Source: Dysidea avara (lineage: Eukaryota > Porifera > Demospongiae > Dictyoceratida > Dysideidae). From it: DNA of 64,000 nt. The notes beneath the pieces were generated by a model. The model ran no database searches. It had not been told where the DNA came from and saw only the letters and a program-made list of their open reading frames with translations. Made by a program: the position numbers and the translations under genes. Positions 33,086 through 44,311 of the stretch are shown here, one piece after another (within the stretch, counting starts at the first letter, position 1; each line of letters starts with the position of its first letter). The stretch lies in NCBI RefSeq assembly GCF_963678975.1, contig NC_089274.1, positions 6,064,001 through 6,128,000 on the forward strand, in the 5' to 3' direction.

Positions 33086-33752
33086 ATAGGCGGATCTGAG
33101 GGGGGGCCAAGGGGTGCTGTGCCCCCCCTGGCCCTTCTCTTGCCCCCCTTGGACCTACAGTACTATATTGATACCAGGAACTACTTAACTAGAATCATGC
33201 ATTCACACTGTATTCAGAAGTATAGAAAGCCAATAGGCAAATAGAAGACAGCAGTTATAAATGTACGCTATAGCTAAACTGTACATTGTAAAGAAATCAA
33301 GGAAAATAAATTGAATTTTGTGCAAAGGTCGAGATACTCTAATAGAGCAGTCACTACTCTAACAGAACAGTCGCAATTTACAATTTTTACAAATCATAAC
33401 AAAACTAGCTACTCCTTGTTTTGATTTAGTATACACTTTACCATCAAACAGGTTTATCTCAGATAGGCTATACCAATCTTTGTACGCATTGCAAAGCATA
33501 CACTTTGTTAGCTAAGTGCTATCAAAATTCTCTCAAATTCAACCCTAGGAGGTCTAATTTTTAAAAATTTTCTCCTACTACAGTCTAAAAATTGTATGTC
33601 CATCATTCATCCAGCTATATGTTGAATAAAGTTATGCAAATGAATAAAACTTGTGTACTAGAATTCCATTCTTATCCTCTTAGTGGAATAAACACTGTTG
33701 TGCACTTAAACTTCTTGCCCCCCCTTGACAGTGTCTCCTAGATCCGCCTATG
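33086..33752. mobile_element. hAT-like element with GGCGGATC ends
   Basis: Ends ATAGGCGGATCTGAGG and TAGATCCGCCTAT are inverted copies and belong to the same end type as 53595-54429 and 55278-55580. The flanks share CTCGTT (33077-33082; 33754-33759), a possible degraded target duplication. G- and C-runs follow each end. It contains the CTCTATTAGAG motif (33328-33373). It interrupts the 5' part of the BEL/Pao element. Confidence 0.65.
33328..33373 (-). repeat. CTCTATTAGAG motif in the hAT-like element
   Basis: Reverse orientation: GTCGAGATACTCTAATAGAG then CAGTCACTACTCTAACAGAA. Two units. Confidence 0.75.
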
Positions 33753-33820
33753 ACTCGTTGTACCCGGGACTTCGCTGGTCCTATAAGCCTTCGAATGGGT
33801 CCTGACATCGTGAATGTACC

Positions 33821-34104
33821 TAGTCTGGCGCCGCCCGCCCCTTCGCATAAAGTAAGGGTCTGGTGAAATACAGATACTAAATCATTTCTAGCGCCCAGAT
33901 TCGGCGCTAGCCAATTAGTGCATGCCAATGACGTTCACACAGAAATCGCCTTGGCAACACAATACTTTTGTTCGAATTGAAGTGCAATTATCTGACGTAA
34001 CAAGCATTACGTGCGCTGTCTAATTGAATTCCTTTTGAAATGATTAGGTATTTGTATTTCACCAGACCCTTACTTTTTGCGAAGGGGCGGGCGGCGCCAG
34101 ACTA
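33821..34104. mobile_element. Mutator-type MITE (284 bp, 9-bp duplication)
   Basis: Inverted ends of about 48 bp starting TAGTCTGGCGCCGCCCGCCC, flanked by exact GAATGTACC on both sides (33812-33820, 34105-34113). Long terminal repeats plus a 9-bp duplication are the mark of Mutator-like elements. Confidence 0.9.
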
Positions 34105-34376
34105 GAATGTACCCTGCTCGCAGCGCCACTTTGTCACGAAGACAAGCCGAAAGTTCACTGTAACAGCTGTGATTATTATTGTCAGGACCAAAGAATTGTA
34201 CAGAGAGACAACTTTTATAGGGTACATCACGTGATCTTTATTATATTACATTTATAATTAGCTGATACAATCAGAGGCGTAGCTAAGGGGGGGGCAAACA
34301 GTTGCCCCCCCATCACCAAGTGTTTTTTTTTAAAACCTCCATCACAAGCTTACCAGTATTAAACCGACACGCAAAT

Positions 34377-34788
34377 GGTGGTTGAGTCCTTGGGTTTGTG
34401 GTCTGCTGCTAGTCGTCCTGTCTTGCAGGATATTGCTTTGAGGACAACCACCAGAAGTGGCATTTCTCGTGGCCTAGCATACCACCATCTGCTAGAGCAA
34501 CTCTCTGTTTGTCTGTGGCGCCACAATTCCCGGACATTTTTACACCTATTTAGCCTGTTGCCTGGCGGTCCTTTGTGGGAGTTGAACTCTGTTTCATGCT
34601 CCCACCCCCTGCAGTTTGGCCAGTAGACTGCAGGGCTTTCTTGTTAAGGCCCCTGTCCGGGGGTTTTGCTGTGTGTATGCTGGCGGTCCATGCAGTGTTT
34701 TTGTAGGCCTGTAGGTTTAGCTGCTTTTTCTTTTTTCTGCTTTTTAAATTAAATTAGGTTTAACTTCTAGCTAGAGATCCAAACTATA
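34377..34788 (+). pseudogene. LINE or other retroelement C-terminal fragment inserted in the hAT MITE
   Basis: The frame from 34375 reads VVESLGLWSAASRPVLQDIA, RTTTRSGIS, LEQLSVCLWRHNSRTFL and stops at 34626, then a 3' region with GGCCCCTGTCCGGGGGTTTT. I recognise the VVE-x-G-x-W ... QLSV-x-LW-R-x-N pattern from C-termini of reverse-transcriptase-bearing repeats. The clean interruption of the hAT sequence (compare 17875 and 36905) marks it as an insertion. Confidence 0.55.
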
Positions 34789-35092
34789 AATTATGTGCGC
34801 TACAACGTAGTATCGCCAGGGTTGCTAGTGAATGCACACACAGCATTCAACTCGTTCGTGAATCCATCGAATGAAAATATTAGAGACACACATCTATATT
34901 TAGCCTAGATTTCTCACGTGATAGAGCATTTTTGAGCCTAAGGAGTCAGTGAGTCACCTGCTCAAACTGACCTCGAAGGAGTCACAACTCACAAGTGACA
35001 AAGGAGACCAGATGACGCTACGAACCTACTGCCTACGAGGTGATGAAGTGTTAAATGTACCCGGCAAGATTATTTTCTTGGAGTTGATCACA

Positions 35093-35634
35093 TAGTCTCG
35101 CATGCCAGACGGTTTGTGTGGGGGCGGCAAATAAACCGTCTGGTAACTGTTGCACACATTCCGGGACCACTGCCGGAATGTTGGCAGAGCCAATCAGATC
35201 GCTTCGCGGACTCTGTGACGAAACAACACTAATAATTCAAATTCCTTAGTGTAATAAAGAACTGAATCTCGGCTACAGATTACTTTTTCGAAAGTTAAAC
35301 AACGCCATGGGCTTAGGATCTTTGTTTCCCTAGTACAGGGCTCTTAAAAGCGTAGGTATAAGAACGATTATGGTTTACTACGGATTTGTGAAACAACGAA
35401 AATGTCGAGGAAGACGTTCAGCAATGTTTCGAATATGTCATCAGGACATTACCAGTACAATTATCGTCTTAGTCTGCTCACAGAGGTGATTGGAACAATT
35501 ATTACATCATCCTTGGCGCAAAACAATACCGTGATGTAATCTAATTGCATTCCAGTGAGTTCACGGAAAGTGTGCAACAGTGACCAGACGGTTTATTTAC
35601 CGCCCCCACACAAACCGTCTGGCACGCGAGACTA
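35093..35634. mobile_element. Mutator-type MITE (542 bp, 9-bp duplication) inside a hAT MITE
   Basis: Ends TAGTCTCGCATGCCAGACGG and the complementary CCGTCTGGCACGCGAGACTA continue as inverted repeats for about 70 bp. Exact TTGATCACA flanks both sides (35084-35092, 35635-35643), and the uninterrupted site is seen in the sister hAT copies. The TAGTCT start is shared with 33821-34104. Confidence 0.92.
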
Positions 35635-35827
35635 TTGATCACACTAGATCTTTGTGGCATGCCAGTAAATTTTTTTTTACTTTGTCATCAGGCGGATCAG
35701 TAACAAGGTTACAAGTTCTGTTTGAACAAGACAGGTGTTAAACTGGGATTTCGTGCAATACGTGGCATTTGAATTTCGTCGGTTGAAGTGAGTGAACACG
35801 TAATCTTCACCGCAGTGTGCTAGGACT

Positions 35828-37007
35828 CAGGGGCGTAGCTAGCCAGAAGGTGACGGAGGGGCAGGCAAGCCCCCACAAAATCATTCATGATTGCAAAAAA
35901 GGGGCTAATGACCCAATGGTGGGCTAGCCAACATACGGTGTTGTATTATTACAACATACATAACTAACTACGTAACTATTCCAGTACTGATTACTTATCA
36001 ATGGAGGTATATTCGTCGAGCATCATCGCACGTGCCACAACTGTACTCCAACAAATTCATCCACAATCATTGTTATTTTTAGTGCAAATACAAGTAGCCA
36101 CAGCCTGTGCTGCAGTCCTAGCACACTGCGGTGAGGATTACGTGTTCACTCACTTCAACCGACGAAATTCAAATACCACGTATTGCCCAGTTTAACACCT
36201 GTCTTGTTCAAACAGAACTCGTAACCTTGTTACTGATCCGCCTGATGACAAAGTAAAAAAAATTTACTGGCATGCCACTGCAGTACTGCACTGCCAAAGA
36301 TCCAGTGTGATCAACTCCAAGAAAATAATCTTGCCGGGTGCATTTAACACTTCATCACCTCGTAGGCAGTAGGTTCGTAGCATCAATTCAATTCAATTAT
36401 TAGCTTTATAGTGCAATGTTACAGGTGTACATGGTTGTACAACAATAAAAGTGAGTTTGTATACAATTGCACTAAAGGTAATCTGGTAAGTACCAGATCC
36501 CATAACTTAAATTAAGTACTTATCATTACTTATATAATTACAATTAGCTGCTAAATGTATCAAAGTTAGGTGGCTTGGGATGTTTGGAGCAGATGCTACA
36601 AGGACATGTAAAATGGAAACTATGCTGGTTATCTGGATCGAAGTTTCTCATAAAATGCTGCCATAGGATTTTAATTAGTTGACATCTGGTCTCCTTTGTC
36701 ACTTGTGAGTTGTGACTCCTTCGAGGTCAGTTTGAGCAGGTGACTCCTTAGGCTCAAAAATGCTCTATCACGTGAGAAATCTAGGCTAAATATAGATGTG
36801 TGTCTCTAATATTTTCATTCGATGGATTCACGAACGAGTTGAATGTTGTGTGTGCATTCACTAGCAACCCTGGCGATACTGCGTTGTAGCGCACATAATT
36901 TATAGTCATTTGCGTGTCGGTTTAATACTGGTAAGCTTGTGATGGAAGTTTTTAAAAAAAACACTTGGTGATGGGGGGGCAAATGTCCCCCCTTAGCTAC
37001 GCCTCTG
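35828..37007 (-). mobile_element. hAT-type MITE copy 3 (inverted), with one insertion
   Basis: Full-length from CAGGGGCGTAGCTAGCC to CTACGCCTCTG, in reverse relative to copies 1 and 2. Interrupted by 36384-36680. The flanking 8-mers do not match, unlike copy 1, which supports a rearrangement at the junction with copy 2. Confidence 0.8.
36384..36680 (-). mobile_element. Short LINE 3' insert in the hAT MITE
   Basis: A 297-bp stretch absent from the sister hAT copies starts with AATTC repeats, which on the minus strand form a 3' GAATT-type tail. No coding left. This is consistent with a heavily 5'-truncated LINE copy. Confidence 0.5.
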
Positions 37008-37307
37008 GGTGAGTGGTACATAACAATTATACAACGAGCACTCGTGGCCGTTGTATAACTATATAATGTGTGTGTGCACATACATACTGGACTATCAATC
37101 CCAAGCTGTGAAAAGGTAGCATATTAAATAGTTGTGAAATCAAAGGTGGCACCCAAGAAATAGCTGAGGTAATTTTAAATTTACAGGGCATCATATTTCC
37201 ACAGCTTGGCTGTTTTAGCATGGATATGTATATATGCACAGTCTACTGAGTTTCTTAGTATATACATTTCTATATACATATGAACCATTAAGCATATATA
37301 TATATAC

Positions 37308-38500
37308 CTTTCATTGCCAGACTTCAACAAAAGTTTTACTCTAGTAGCACCATATTGATCTTTCATTCGTTCCTTGACCATGTAGCTACTTGTTCTGTTG
37401 TGGTAAAGATGCATGCAATTTGGTGTTGCATACTCTGACAGTGTTCCCTATTAACACTGCATAACACATTTTATCATAAACTCCTTTTAGGGTTGCTTGT
37501 TGCCTTTTTGTTACATCTGGTGACTGGACACCTTCTGTTCCAGTACTTGGCAGAGTAGTAGATAATTTCTTTGAGCTTGGTGGAAAATGTGTATTTGAGT
37601 TATCGAGACCAGCTTCAATGAATGGTGAACCTGTTGCTGCCAGATTGTGTTTCTGGCTATTCTGTCCAAGGAACTTACTACCGTAAATCAGGAAATTTTC
37701 GTTCGAGATAATTTAGTTTAACAATAAATTCAATGTGTTATATTTTCGTGGACAGCCTAAGCCACAAAAATATTTTACTAGCGAATTTTTCTGTACAGCA
37801 AATAATTTCACTGGTGTGCCAGAAATGAACATGCAAGATATGATTAGCAGAAGTTGATATACGGGTACCTGTTGTATATTGAACGGGCAATTGTGATGGA
37901 TGCCCAGCTCAGTGTGACTGGCCATGCGAGACTAGATATTGGAACCCTGACGGTAGGCCATTAGTCTTTCTTCTCCAACGGTATACTCATTCCTCAAGTG
38001 CTTTGCATGCTTTGACCTCGGTTTAGATGGCTCAGCCTCCAAAAAATATTTTGCAAATAGAAAATATTCAAGAGTGAACTAAAACATTGCGCGTAATTTA
38101 TTTTCATTGGTATATATAGGCAACCACGAAATATTCTTACTGTCGAATATTTCCCGATCTACGGTAGTATGCAACATGTTATGATGCTGATATCTATGAT
38201 CAGTGCTGGTATGATAGTTTGGTACAATAGTATTAAATTTTTTGCTGCAATTGTGTCCATTTGCAGAAATCAAAAAACTACTAAATTGATTTGTTTTAAT
38301 TGAGCTTTCTGCAAAACACGTTTTGGTTGTGCCTGGTGGCTTATCACCTCTTGAAATGGCATGCATAAATATGCTATGCTCAACAGTGCTAGCACTAAAG
38401 AAAGATGCAAAGTCTAGCCCTCCTTTTTGCACGCACGATTGTGTTAACCACTGTATTGTCTTGAAACGTAAGTAATCTACAAACAACAAACAGAGCAAAG
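37308..38500 (-). pseudogene. Kinase-family exon 1 relative, split by a MITE and frame-shifted
   Basis: The 3' part reads YAVLIGNTVRVCNTKLHASL and, after a stop/shift at about 37390, MVKERMKDQYGATRVKLLLK and GNE with donor AG|GTATAT. This matches the end of exon 1 of the kinase gene (YAVLVGNTVQVYDT ... NE, AG|GTACTT) in sequence, position and phase. A 490-bp MITE (37678-38167) cuts it, and a frame from 38498 (FKTIQWLTQSC..., HSIFMHAISRG) is probably its upstream half. No kinase exons follow on this strand before the transposon-filled 22-37 kb region. I infer a dead N-terminal remnant. Confidence 0.6.
37678..38167. mobile_element. 490-bp MITE with TA flanks inside the kinase-family pseudogene
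   Basis: Ends CTACCGTAAATCAGGAAATT and the complementary AATATTTCCCGATCTACGGTAG, flanked by TA (37676-37677, 38168-38169). No coding frame. Confidence 0.75.
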
Positions 38501-38831
38501 AACACTAATTAGTATAATCAGTACTTTCCGCTATACATTTTGTTTGACTATATAATTATGCATCTGTTAAAAGCTCAGTGTGTAAATTTATCAGGCTAGG
38601 ACTTGAGGAAGTTATTGATGTGAGAGGTCTACAGGGTAGCTGGGGATCATGGCCTTCCAAAAACTGTAGCAATATATTTTCAAATCATGCACGTTTCACC
38701 AGAATTAATTTACAAATTAAACAATATTAAATAAACAACAAATTTCTAGCCAAAAGTAGCTAGTTAAACAGCATGCATTGAGAGCACCTCTTTACCAAGT
38801 TTTCTGTGTGTGTAGCTGTGCCACAATTCTA
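38501..38831. other. Spacer, nothing recognised
   Basis: AT-rich, no supported frame or repeat. Confidence 0.4.
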
Positions 38832-39300
38832 GGGGCGGATCCAGGACCTGGAAAGGGGAGGGGCACAAACAGGCAAGTTGTAGGTGGTTAGGGAAAGCCA
38901 GATCCACATATAGTTGCTGCATTTTTGAAGCAGCAAATAATACATCTCTTAGTAGTATCTCACTTTTGATATTTACCATTTTGGCCTTTTCAGATGATCG
39001 TGAAGTCTTTAAAGCTGTTTAAAAGGCTCAGAATGTCTTAAACAACAGTAACATGATAATTATTTTAGAGGCGCTTAGTACGTACGAAGGTGCTGGGTGA
39101 TAATTTCATAGCTAGTTTAACTATAGAGTGTAGACACACTCTATGGTTTGACTTTAGTTTCTGGTGAAATGCTAGTAAAAAATATGCATATTTTGGTGTG
39201 AGTTTTATTAGCTGATCTTGGCATAAAGTTTAGTATTTTAATCAGAAGTATAGCTATGGCTCCTCCATGAGGGGGGGACATTGCCCAAATGCCCCATCCT
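38832..39300. mobile_element. Partial hAT-like element (GGCGGATCC end)
   Basis: It starts GGGGCGGATCCAGGACCTGG like 55278-55580, and near 39266-39293 has GGGGGGGACATTGCCCAAAT and GCCCCATCC like the right part of that element, but the terminal GGATCCGCC is lost. Contains the 24-bp fold-back at 39122. Confidence 0.45.
39122..39145. mobile_element. 24-bp fold-back element, candidate fourth copy
   Basis: TATAGAGTGT and ACACTCTATG pair around AGAC. Flanks GTTTAAC (39115-39121) and GTTTGAC (39146-39152) match at 6 of 7 positions. It is shorter and less exact than the three other copies, so less certain. Confidence 0.5.
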
Positions 39301-39949
39301 TCAAACATTCTTGGGCACGTTGCTAATCTTATCATAATTATTGATCAATTAATAATACACATATATCCTTTATAAGTTTTAAGCTATATATAAACGTAAA
39401 TTTATCATTGTGTATAGTGGTAAAAATATTTGCACATTATACTCTTCAAATTGAGTTTATTATTAATTATTTATTATCCCAACAGGAATGTACAAGATTC
39501 AGATCCAGTCACAATCACTAATTAAACACCTTGAGAGCATTTGGTGCTGCAGTTGATTGAGCATCTCCACTGACTCGGAGACAATTCTTGATAAAGCTGA
39601 GAAACTCTTTTTCACTTGAGAATGGTTTTCTGTTTTCTAGTTCTTTGATCTGTGAAGAAATAACAAACACCAAAATCACCTACATTATGATTCAAAGGAA
39701 ATTTACCTTGGCAGTTTACTCCCAAAGCTCCTTGCCACATGGATGGGTTTTAGACAAAAGTAGAGAGGCTTCTCTTTGTTTCAAAGAAGCAGTCTTCCCA
39801 ATACAAATATTCAAACACAGACATCCAAATGACCACATGTCAACTGCAAATGTGTACAGTGATTCATAAGGTCCTGATATGGTGATGTGCATGGATACCT
39901 GTAGTTAATACACATATCAGCCAACTACAACACTATCAAAGAACATCAC

Positions 39950-40146
39950 CTCAGGAGCCTGATATCCTGGTGTTCCTAGTGGCAGGATGGAGGCAAACTT
40001 GATCATCTGGTCAGTAGGCTCTTTTATACCAAGTCCTGGTACAGTACCAGCAGAGTCAAAGTCCCCAAGTTTGACTTGGAACTTTGAACTACAATTACAG
40101 TAGAGTGGATTACACTTGCATCTCATCTTGATCATTATGTTGCTGG
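39950..40146 (-). pseudogene. Kinase paralogue exon 5 (DFD and APE)
   Basis: 197 bp, intact frame with a Cys-rich insert (MRCKCNPLYCNCSS), LGDFDSAG and LPLGTPGYQAPE. The DFD variant is therefore shared by both genes. Confidence 0.8.
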
Positions 40147-40195
40147 CTACATGCATAACATGACTATACCATTACTACATTGTGACTTTACCCAC

Positions 40196-40523
40196 CTTTC
40201 ACATCCCTGTGTACACATCCATTATTATGAAGATGTGTAAGGGCTTCAAGAGTCTCAGCAAGTATAAACTTTACATTGTTAAAGCCTGTCTGCCATTTTT
40301 CAATATCTTTTGAGCAGCAATAGTAGAAATGTTTTAGGTAACCAACTTCTCTAGCTGATAAAATTTGTCTCAAGTCATAATCCATTGTTGGCATGAAATG
40401 AAAGCAGTAGGACTTTCTTAAGTGACGCTCATGTCTCTCTCCCATCAGTACAGCCAAAAGAGGTAAAATATTCTTATGATTCAGTGCTGAGTGGACAATG
40501 ACTTCATTGGAATGATAAACAGG
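40196..40523 (-). pseudogene. Kinase paralogue exon 4 (helix C to HRD)
   Basis: 328 bp, PVYHSNEVIVHSALNHKNIL ... DYDLRQILSAREVG ... HRDVK, donor GAAAG|GTGGGT. About three quarters of residues equal those of exon 4 of the intact gene. The reading frame is intact here. Confidence 0.8.
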
Positions 40524-40648
40524 CTGTAATTAATGCACACAAAATAACACCGAGTGACTATCAGTACGTATATTAAATAAGTAACTGCATGGATTTGTGA
40601 ATAGAGCATCAAATTCATGTTACCAACTTTTATAATTGAGTATGATGG

Positions 40649-41396
40649 GCTGTCACTATATTCAGTGGACTACTGGACTGGAATATTAGCTGTTCTGACA
40701 TATTTTACACATTCTATGATTGGATCTACTAGTTAAGGGCCCTTAGAGAAGCTGCAGCCCACTGCGAAGTTAATGCTGAATACGATCGGCGGAATATGTG
40801 AAAACTTGTCTTTCAATAATTACATATTTGTTATACTGCTATACAGCATGCACTTACTCCTTAACCTGGTGTATTATAAAATGTTGCAGAGAATGTGACA
40901 GCAATTGCTAGTTAACAAGCAATCAACTTGCCAGTCCTTCAAACTATATCCTTAAAATGTGAGCTGGAGATGCAAATTTAGATTTGCGTGGCATCAGACT
41001 TCTATTCAGCACAGGTATATACCAATTACAGTGAGGGTGCTTAGTTATAATCTCCAGTTGGTATCGATTAGCACCTGTGCTGAAATATTGGTATGGCCAT
41101 GCAAGACTAACTTGCTCCTTGAGCGTATCACGTTAGTTAACAATCACTATCAGCATTATTAAGTGCTGTATATTATATAGCAACATAACAAACAATAGCA
41201 AAATTATTGAAAGACAGTTTTGTGCACATTCCCATGCACTCATGATTGTATTTAGCATTCAGTAGTGAGCTGCAGCTTCCCTAAGGGTCCTTAACTATAG
41301 TGAGACCCAGTAATCCAATCACAGAATATGCAAAAGCCAAAAATATGTCAGTCCAGTAGTTTAGTGTTCCAGTCCAGTCTACTGAATAGTGACAGC
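40649..41396. mobile_element. Element with about 140-bp inverted ends in the paralogue's intron
   Basis: Left GCTGTCACTATATTCAGTGG... pairs with right ...CTACTGAATAGTGACAGC; the arms also share TTAAGGGCCCTTAG/CTAAGGGTCCTTAA and the GCTGCAGC segment. A central hairpin TTCAGCACAGGT/ACCTGTGCTGAA lies at 41005-41085. No target duplication identified. Confidence 0.65.
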
Positions 41397-41955
41397 TAAG
41401 CTATTTACTTGAAATTCTATCAGTCATGAGCAAGAATATAAGTTGATGAAATAAGAAAATTTCATATTTGTATATGTTACTTTGAATAAAAGATATGGTA
41501 CTCAAGTGCACAGTGTGAGTGAAAGACATCATTTCACAAATCTGATCACAACATGTATTGTCATTTATAGTGGAAATGTAATATATAATATACTGTACCA
41601 ACCTTCTTAACAGCATGTTGTTTTTGCTCACGATAAATTGTGAAGACACATCCATTGCCACCCTTGCCTATCTTACAATCAGTGGCTCTTCCTGTTGGTA
41701 ATGGATACTTGATGTTTCCACAAAATATTCTATCACACTAACAAAGTAATCATAATCAATACCTCAGTAACAGAATCACAACACTTACAGTGTATATAAT
41801 AGAGCCAGGAATCTTAATATTTTCTCGTAAATGCTGCCCTTTACCAATCTTAACTCTTTCTTCTTTACATTGTCTTCCAGTTTCATTTCTCAACTTTTCA
41901 GTTGGCAAGTAGGTGCTATACAAACAGCAACCACGTACAGCCTTAAGTATAGTAG

Positions 41956-42409
41956 CTGTAATAACCTTAACCAACGATATTTATCCCTGGGACTACATCA
42001 TTACATCATGGCTATAGTGTAATAGAATTGTTACATAATCACTATAGCACAGAAGCATAGCTAGTACAAGCACAATAAATACATTTTAGTCTTTAGTAGG
42101 ATAAATAACCAATACCTTACTGGGCTGTATCCATGGTAGTTATACAGTTTTAGTAAACTCTATGAAGTATGTCTTCACAGGGATATAAGTTTGATTGTTG
42201 TATGTTTTCTATTAATGGGCACTGCTGAATGGCCTGATGCTATGAATTAAGTGGTTGTGACTTTTCATAAGTAATTGATCATGATAGAGGCCATTGACAC
42301 AAAATAGGGTAGCTGATAAAAGGGGACCCAGGGACCAAAGACCAGGACCTGCAGGATCCAGCATTTTAAATTTTATACACTTTGCAATATTCTATACTTT
42401 TGCTGAAAA
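41956..42409. other. Spacer upstream of the kinase paralogue
   Basis: No first exon recognisable; nothing else supported. Confidence 0.4.
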
Positions 42410-42853
42410 TAGTCTTGCATGGACAATCCACTTTTTCCCTACCACATGATGTTTTAACCAATTAGAAATTATTGAAGAAGCTGATCTGACTGCATTTATA
42501 GGTCACTCATCACCTGCACAATGAGCATGCTAATCTATTGTGTCGCCTAACTACTAAAGTTCAGGAACACTATGTAAACAAATATTCCGGAGAAACAGTG
42601 ATTACTATAGCTAAGTAAGTTTCAGTCCAACAGCTCAACAACCAAACTTCGTACACTGTGCATGGTGCATTTGTACAATGTTTCTAAACTTTATTAGTAA
42701 CTAGGCAACATATTAGACTAGTATGCTCATTGTACAGCAGGTGAATGGTCTACAAATGCAGTCAGCTTCAGACACTTTCATATAAATTCTTATTGGCTTA
42801 ACATCATGTGAAACACTGTGATGGAAAAAAGTGGATTGGCCATGCAAGACTAC
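42410..42853. mobile_element. Mutator-like fold-back (about 130-bp inverted ends)
   Basis: TAGTCTTGCATGGACAATCC at the left pairs with GGATTGGCCATGCAAGACTA at the right, and the arms run on through ACATGATGTT, GAAGCTGA and ACAATGAGCAT. The TAGTCT start resembles the two Mutator MITEs at 33.8 and 35.1 kb. The 9-mers next to the ends do not match, so a target duplication is not visible. Confidence 0.6.
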
Positions 42854-42922
42854 TTGCAGAGGCACCTAAGTACAAGTATATAATATTGTGAAGTGCATAA
42901 AATTCCAAGAATAGGTCCATGG

Positions 42923-43321
42923 TAAGCTTGAGCCTATTATGCTTTTTAGCAGTGCTCAAAAATCCAGCATATTATATGCTCAAAATTATGCTTCAAAATC
43001 AAGATTATACTCTAGAGTAGGCTGTTTTATTAGAGTATACATCAGCTTTTCCTGACTGCTGTATTAGAGTAAGTGGCTGCTCTATTAAAGTATCTCAATA
43101 ATTATTTTGTACAAGTGTGAATAATCAGCCAAGAACAAATTTTCTTGATATGAAATTCAGTATTAAGGTGTAGTGTGTCCATGTTTTGTTGTAATTTTAG
43201 CACACACATTGTGAATTTAATTATAATCTTGAAAATTGTCCTATTATGTTGGCATAATGTTTGATGCTTTTGCTAGCTTATTATGCTCGAAATTATGCTG
43301 GCATAATTGGTGCAAGCCTAG
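42923..43321. mobile_element. MITE with AGCTTGAGCC ends, carrying the CTCTATTAGAG motif
   Basis: AAGCTTGAGCCTATTATGC at the left and ATAATTGGTGCAAGCCT at the right are imperfect inverted copies. The interior has several ATTATGC strings and the motif as three units (43019-43100). Confidence 0.5.
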
Positions 43322-43962
43322 TCCCTGGCTCCATTGTTTTTACCTACCTACTTACTACAAACTACTAATGCAACCAAACAATTAAAACCAAAGAAGCAAC
43401 AACAGAATTCTAGGAAAACAGAAATGGGACGGGAAAAGAAAGTGGGAACAGGAACGACCAATGGAAAATGGTCATGCATGTTAGGAGTATGCATGCAGCA
43501 GTATGCTTGTCAAGCTGAAGTGAGTCCCCATGCATGAAAGCATTTCACTCTTAGTTTCCTCATTGGGCACCATCTCATATTACCTTTAGTTTCCTCATTG
43601 GCACCATCTGCACATACTGTTACAGTAGCTGTGACATATCCCATCATGTGACTGCTATCCTGAGGTGTATACACAGGCACTGTTAGTCAATTAGAATACT
43701 TTGTAAAATGTTTAAACCGAGGTTAAAATGATTAATGGCGGCAAAACCCACAACAAGACTTACAGTACAAGTTTGCCTAGTACTTGTAAAACATAAAGAG
43801 ATTGTTATGAAATACTCCACACTCATGGAAAGTAGTCCAGAGCAGAAGACACTATTTTGGCCTCATGAACTCACCACAGGCGGAGTGGTTGAATTGTTTA
43901 AAATGTTTATGGTATCAAGAGAGTAGCTAACTTTCAGTGTTGATGACATGGTTAGTCTGTAT
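43322..43962. other. Unassigned; one short frame
   Basis: The frame 43735-43926 (63 codons) has no recognisable motif. A short direct repeat TTAGTTTCCTCATTGG occurs at about 43550 and 43590. Nothing else. Confidence 0.3.
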
Positions 43963-44311
43963 CAAGGGGTCCACAACTCTGAAAAATCCTGTACAAGATT
44001 TCAAATCTTTGCGATTTTTCAAGATTTCAAGCAATTAAAGCAAGATTTTAAGATTTCAGAACATTTGAAATCTTAGATATCCAGAATGATAGCATCACGT
44101 GATATGTAGTATACAGAAATACACGGAATTCTTTCTCAGATTCTCAGTAAACTTGTGGAGATGCTGGATGTAGCATACGTGATGCTGCAAATATGGAAGT
44201 ATACAGGAAATATACAGAATTTTACAACAATTTTCAGATTTCAAAAGCAGAGATTTCAACAAGATTTCAAAGAGGGCTGTACGAGATTTCAAGAGAGTTG
44301 CAGACCCCTTG
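43963..44311. mobile_element. hAT-type MITE with AGATTTCAA repeats (349 bp)
   Basis: Ends CAAGGGGTCCACAACTCT and AGAGTTGCAGACCCCTTG are inverted copies; the flanking 8-mers GTCTGTAT and GTCTGTTT match at 7 of 8 positions. The interior is built from many AGATTTCAA-like words. Confidence 0.72.

Larger units (their letters stand above)
34272..35827 (+). mobile_element. hAT-type MITE copy 2, with two insertions and no right end
   Basis: It starts CAGAGGCGTAGCTAAGG and follows the complete copy at 17774-18687, but is interrupted by a LINE fragment (34377-34788) and a Mutator MITE (35093-35634). It stops at GTGCTAGGACT, where copy 3 starts in the opposite orientation. Its own right end is missing, so the head-to-head pair probably arose by insertion plus deletion or by rearrangement. 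Confidence 0.8.
39518..41955 (-). pseudogene. Kinase paralogue, decayed (exons 2-7)
   Basis: Exons on the minus strand: about 41955-41789, 41737-41603, 40523-40196, 40146-39950, 39898-39707, 39649-39518. Exons 3, 4 and 5 have exactly the lengths of the intact gene (135, 328, 197). It keeps GKGGNGCVF, HAVKK, HRDVK, GDFDSAG and GTPGYQAPE. Exon 6 has an in-frame TAA (LWE-stop) where the intact gene has LWEKTTK, and exon 7 has lost the ERPSAEE Arg (DAQSTAAPN). Exon 2 matches the intact gene better in a frame that soon stops. No first exon was found upstream. Introns of about 50 bp are retained, so this is a genomic duplicate, not a processed copy. A truncated product remains possible. Confidence 0.72.

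Noticed and set aside
25976-34250. LTRs and primer-binding site of the BEL/Pao element
   Set aside because: Both ends are cut by other elements and I found no matching terminal direct repeats, so none are annotated.
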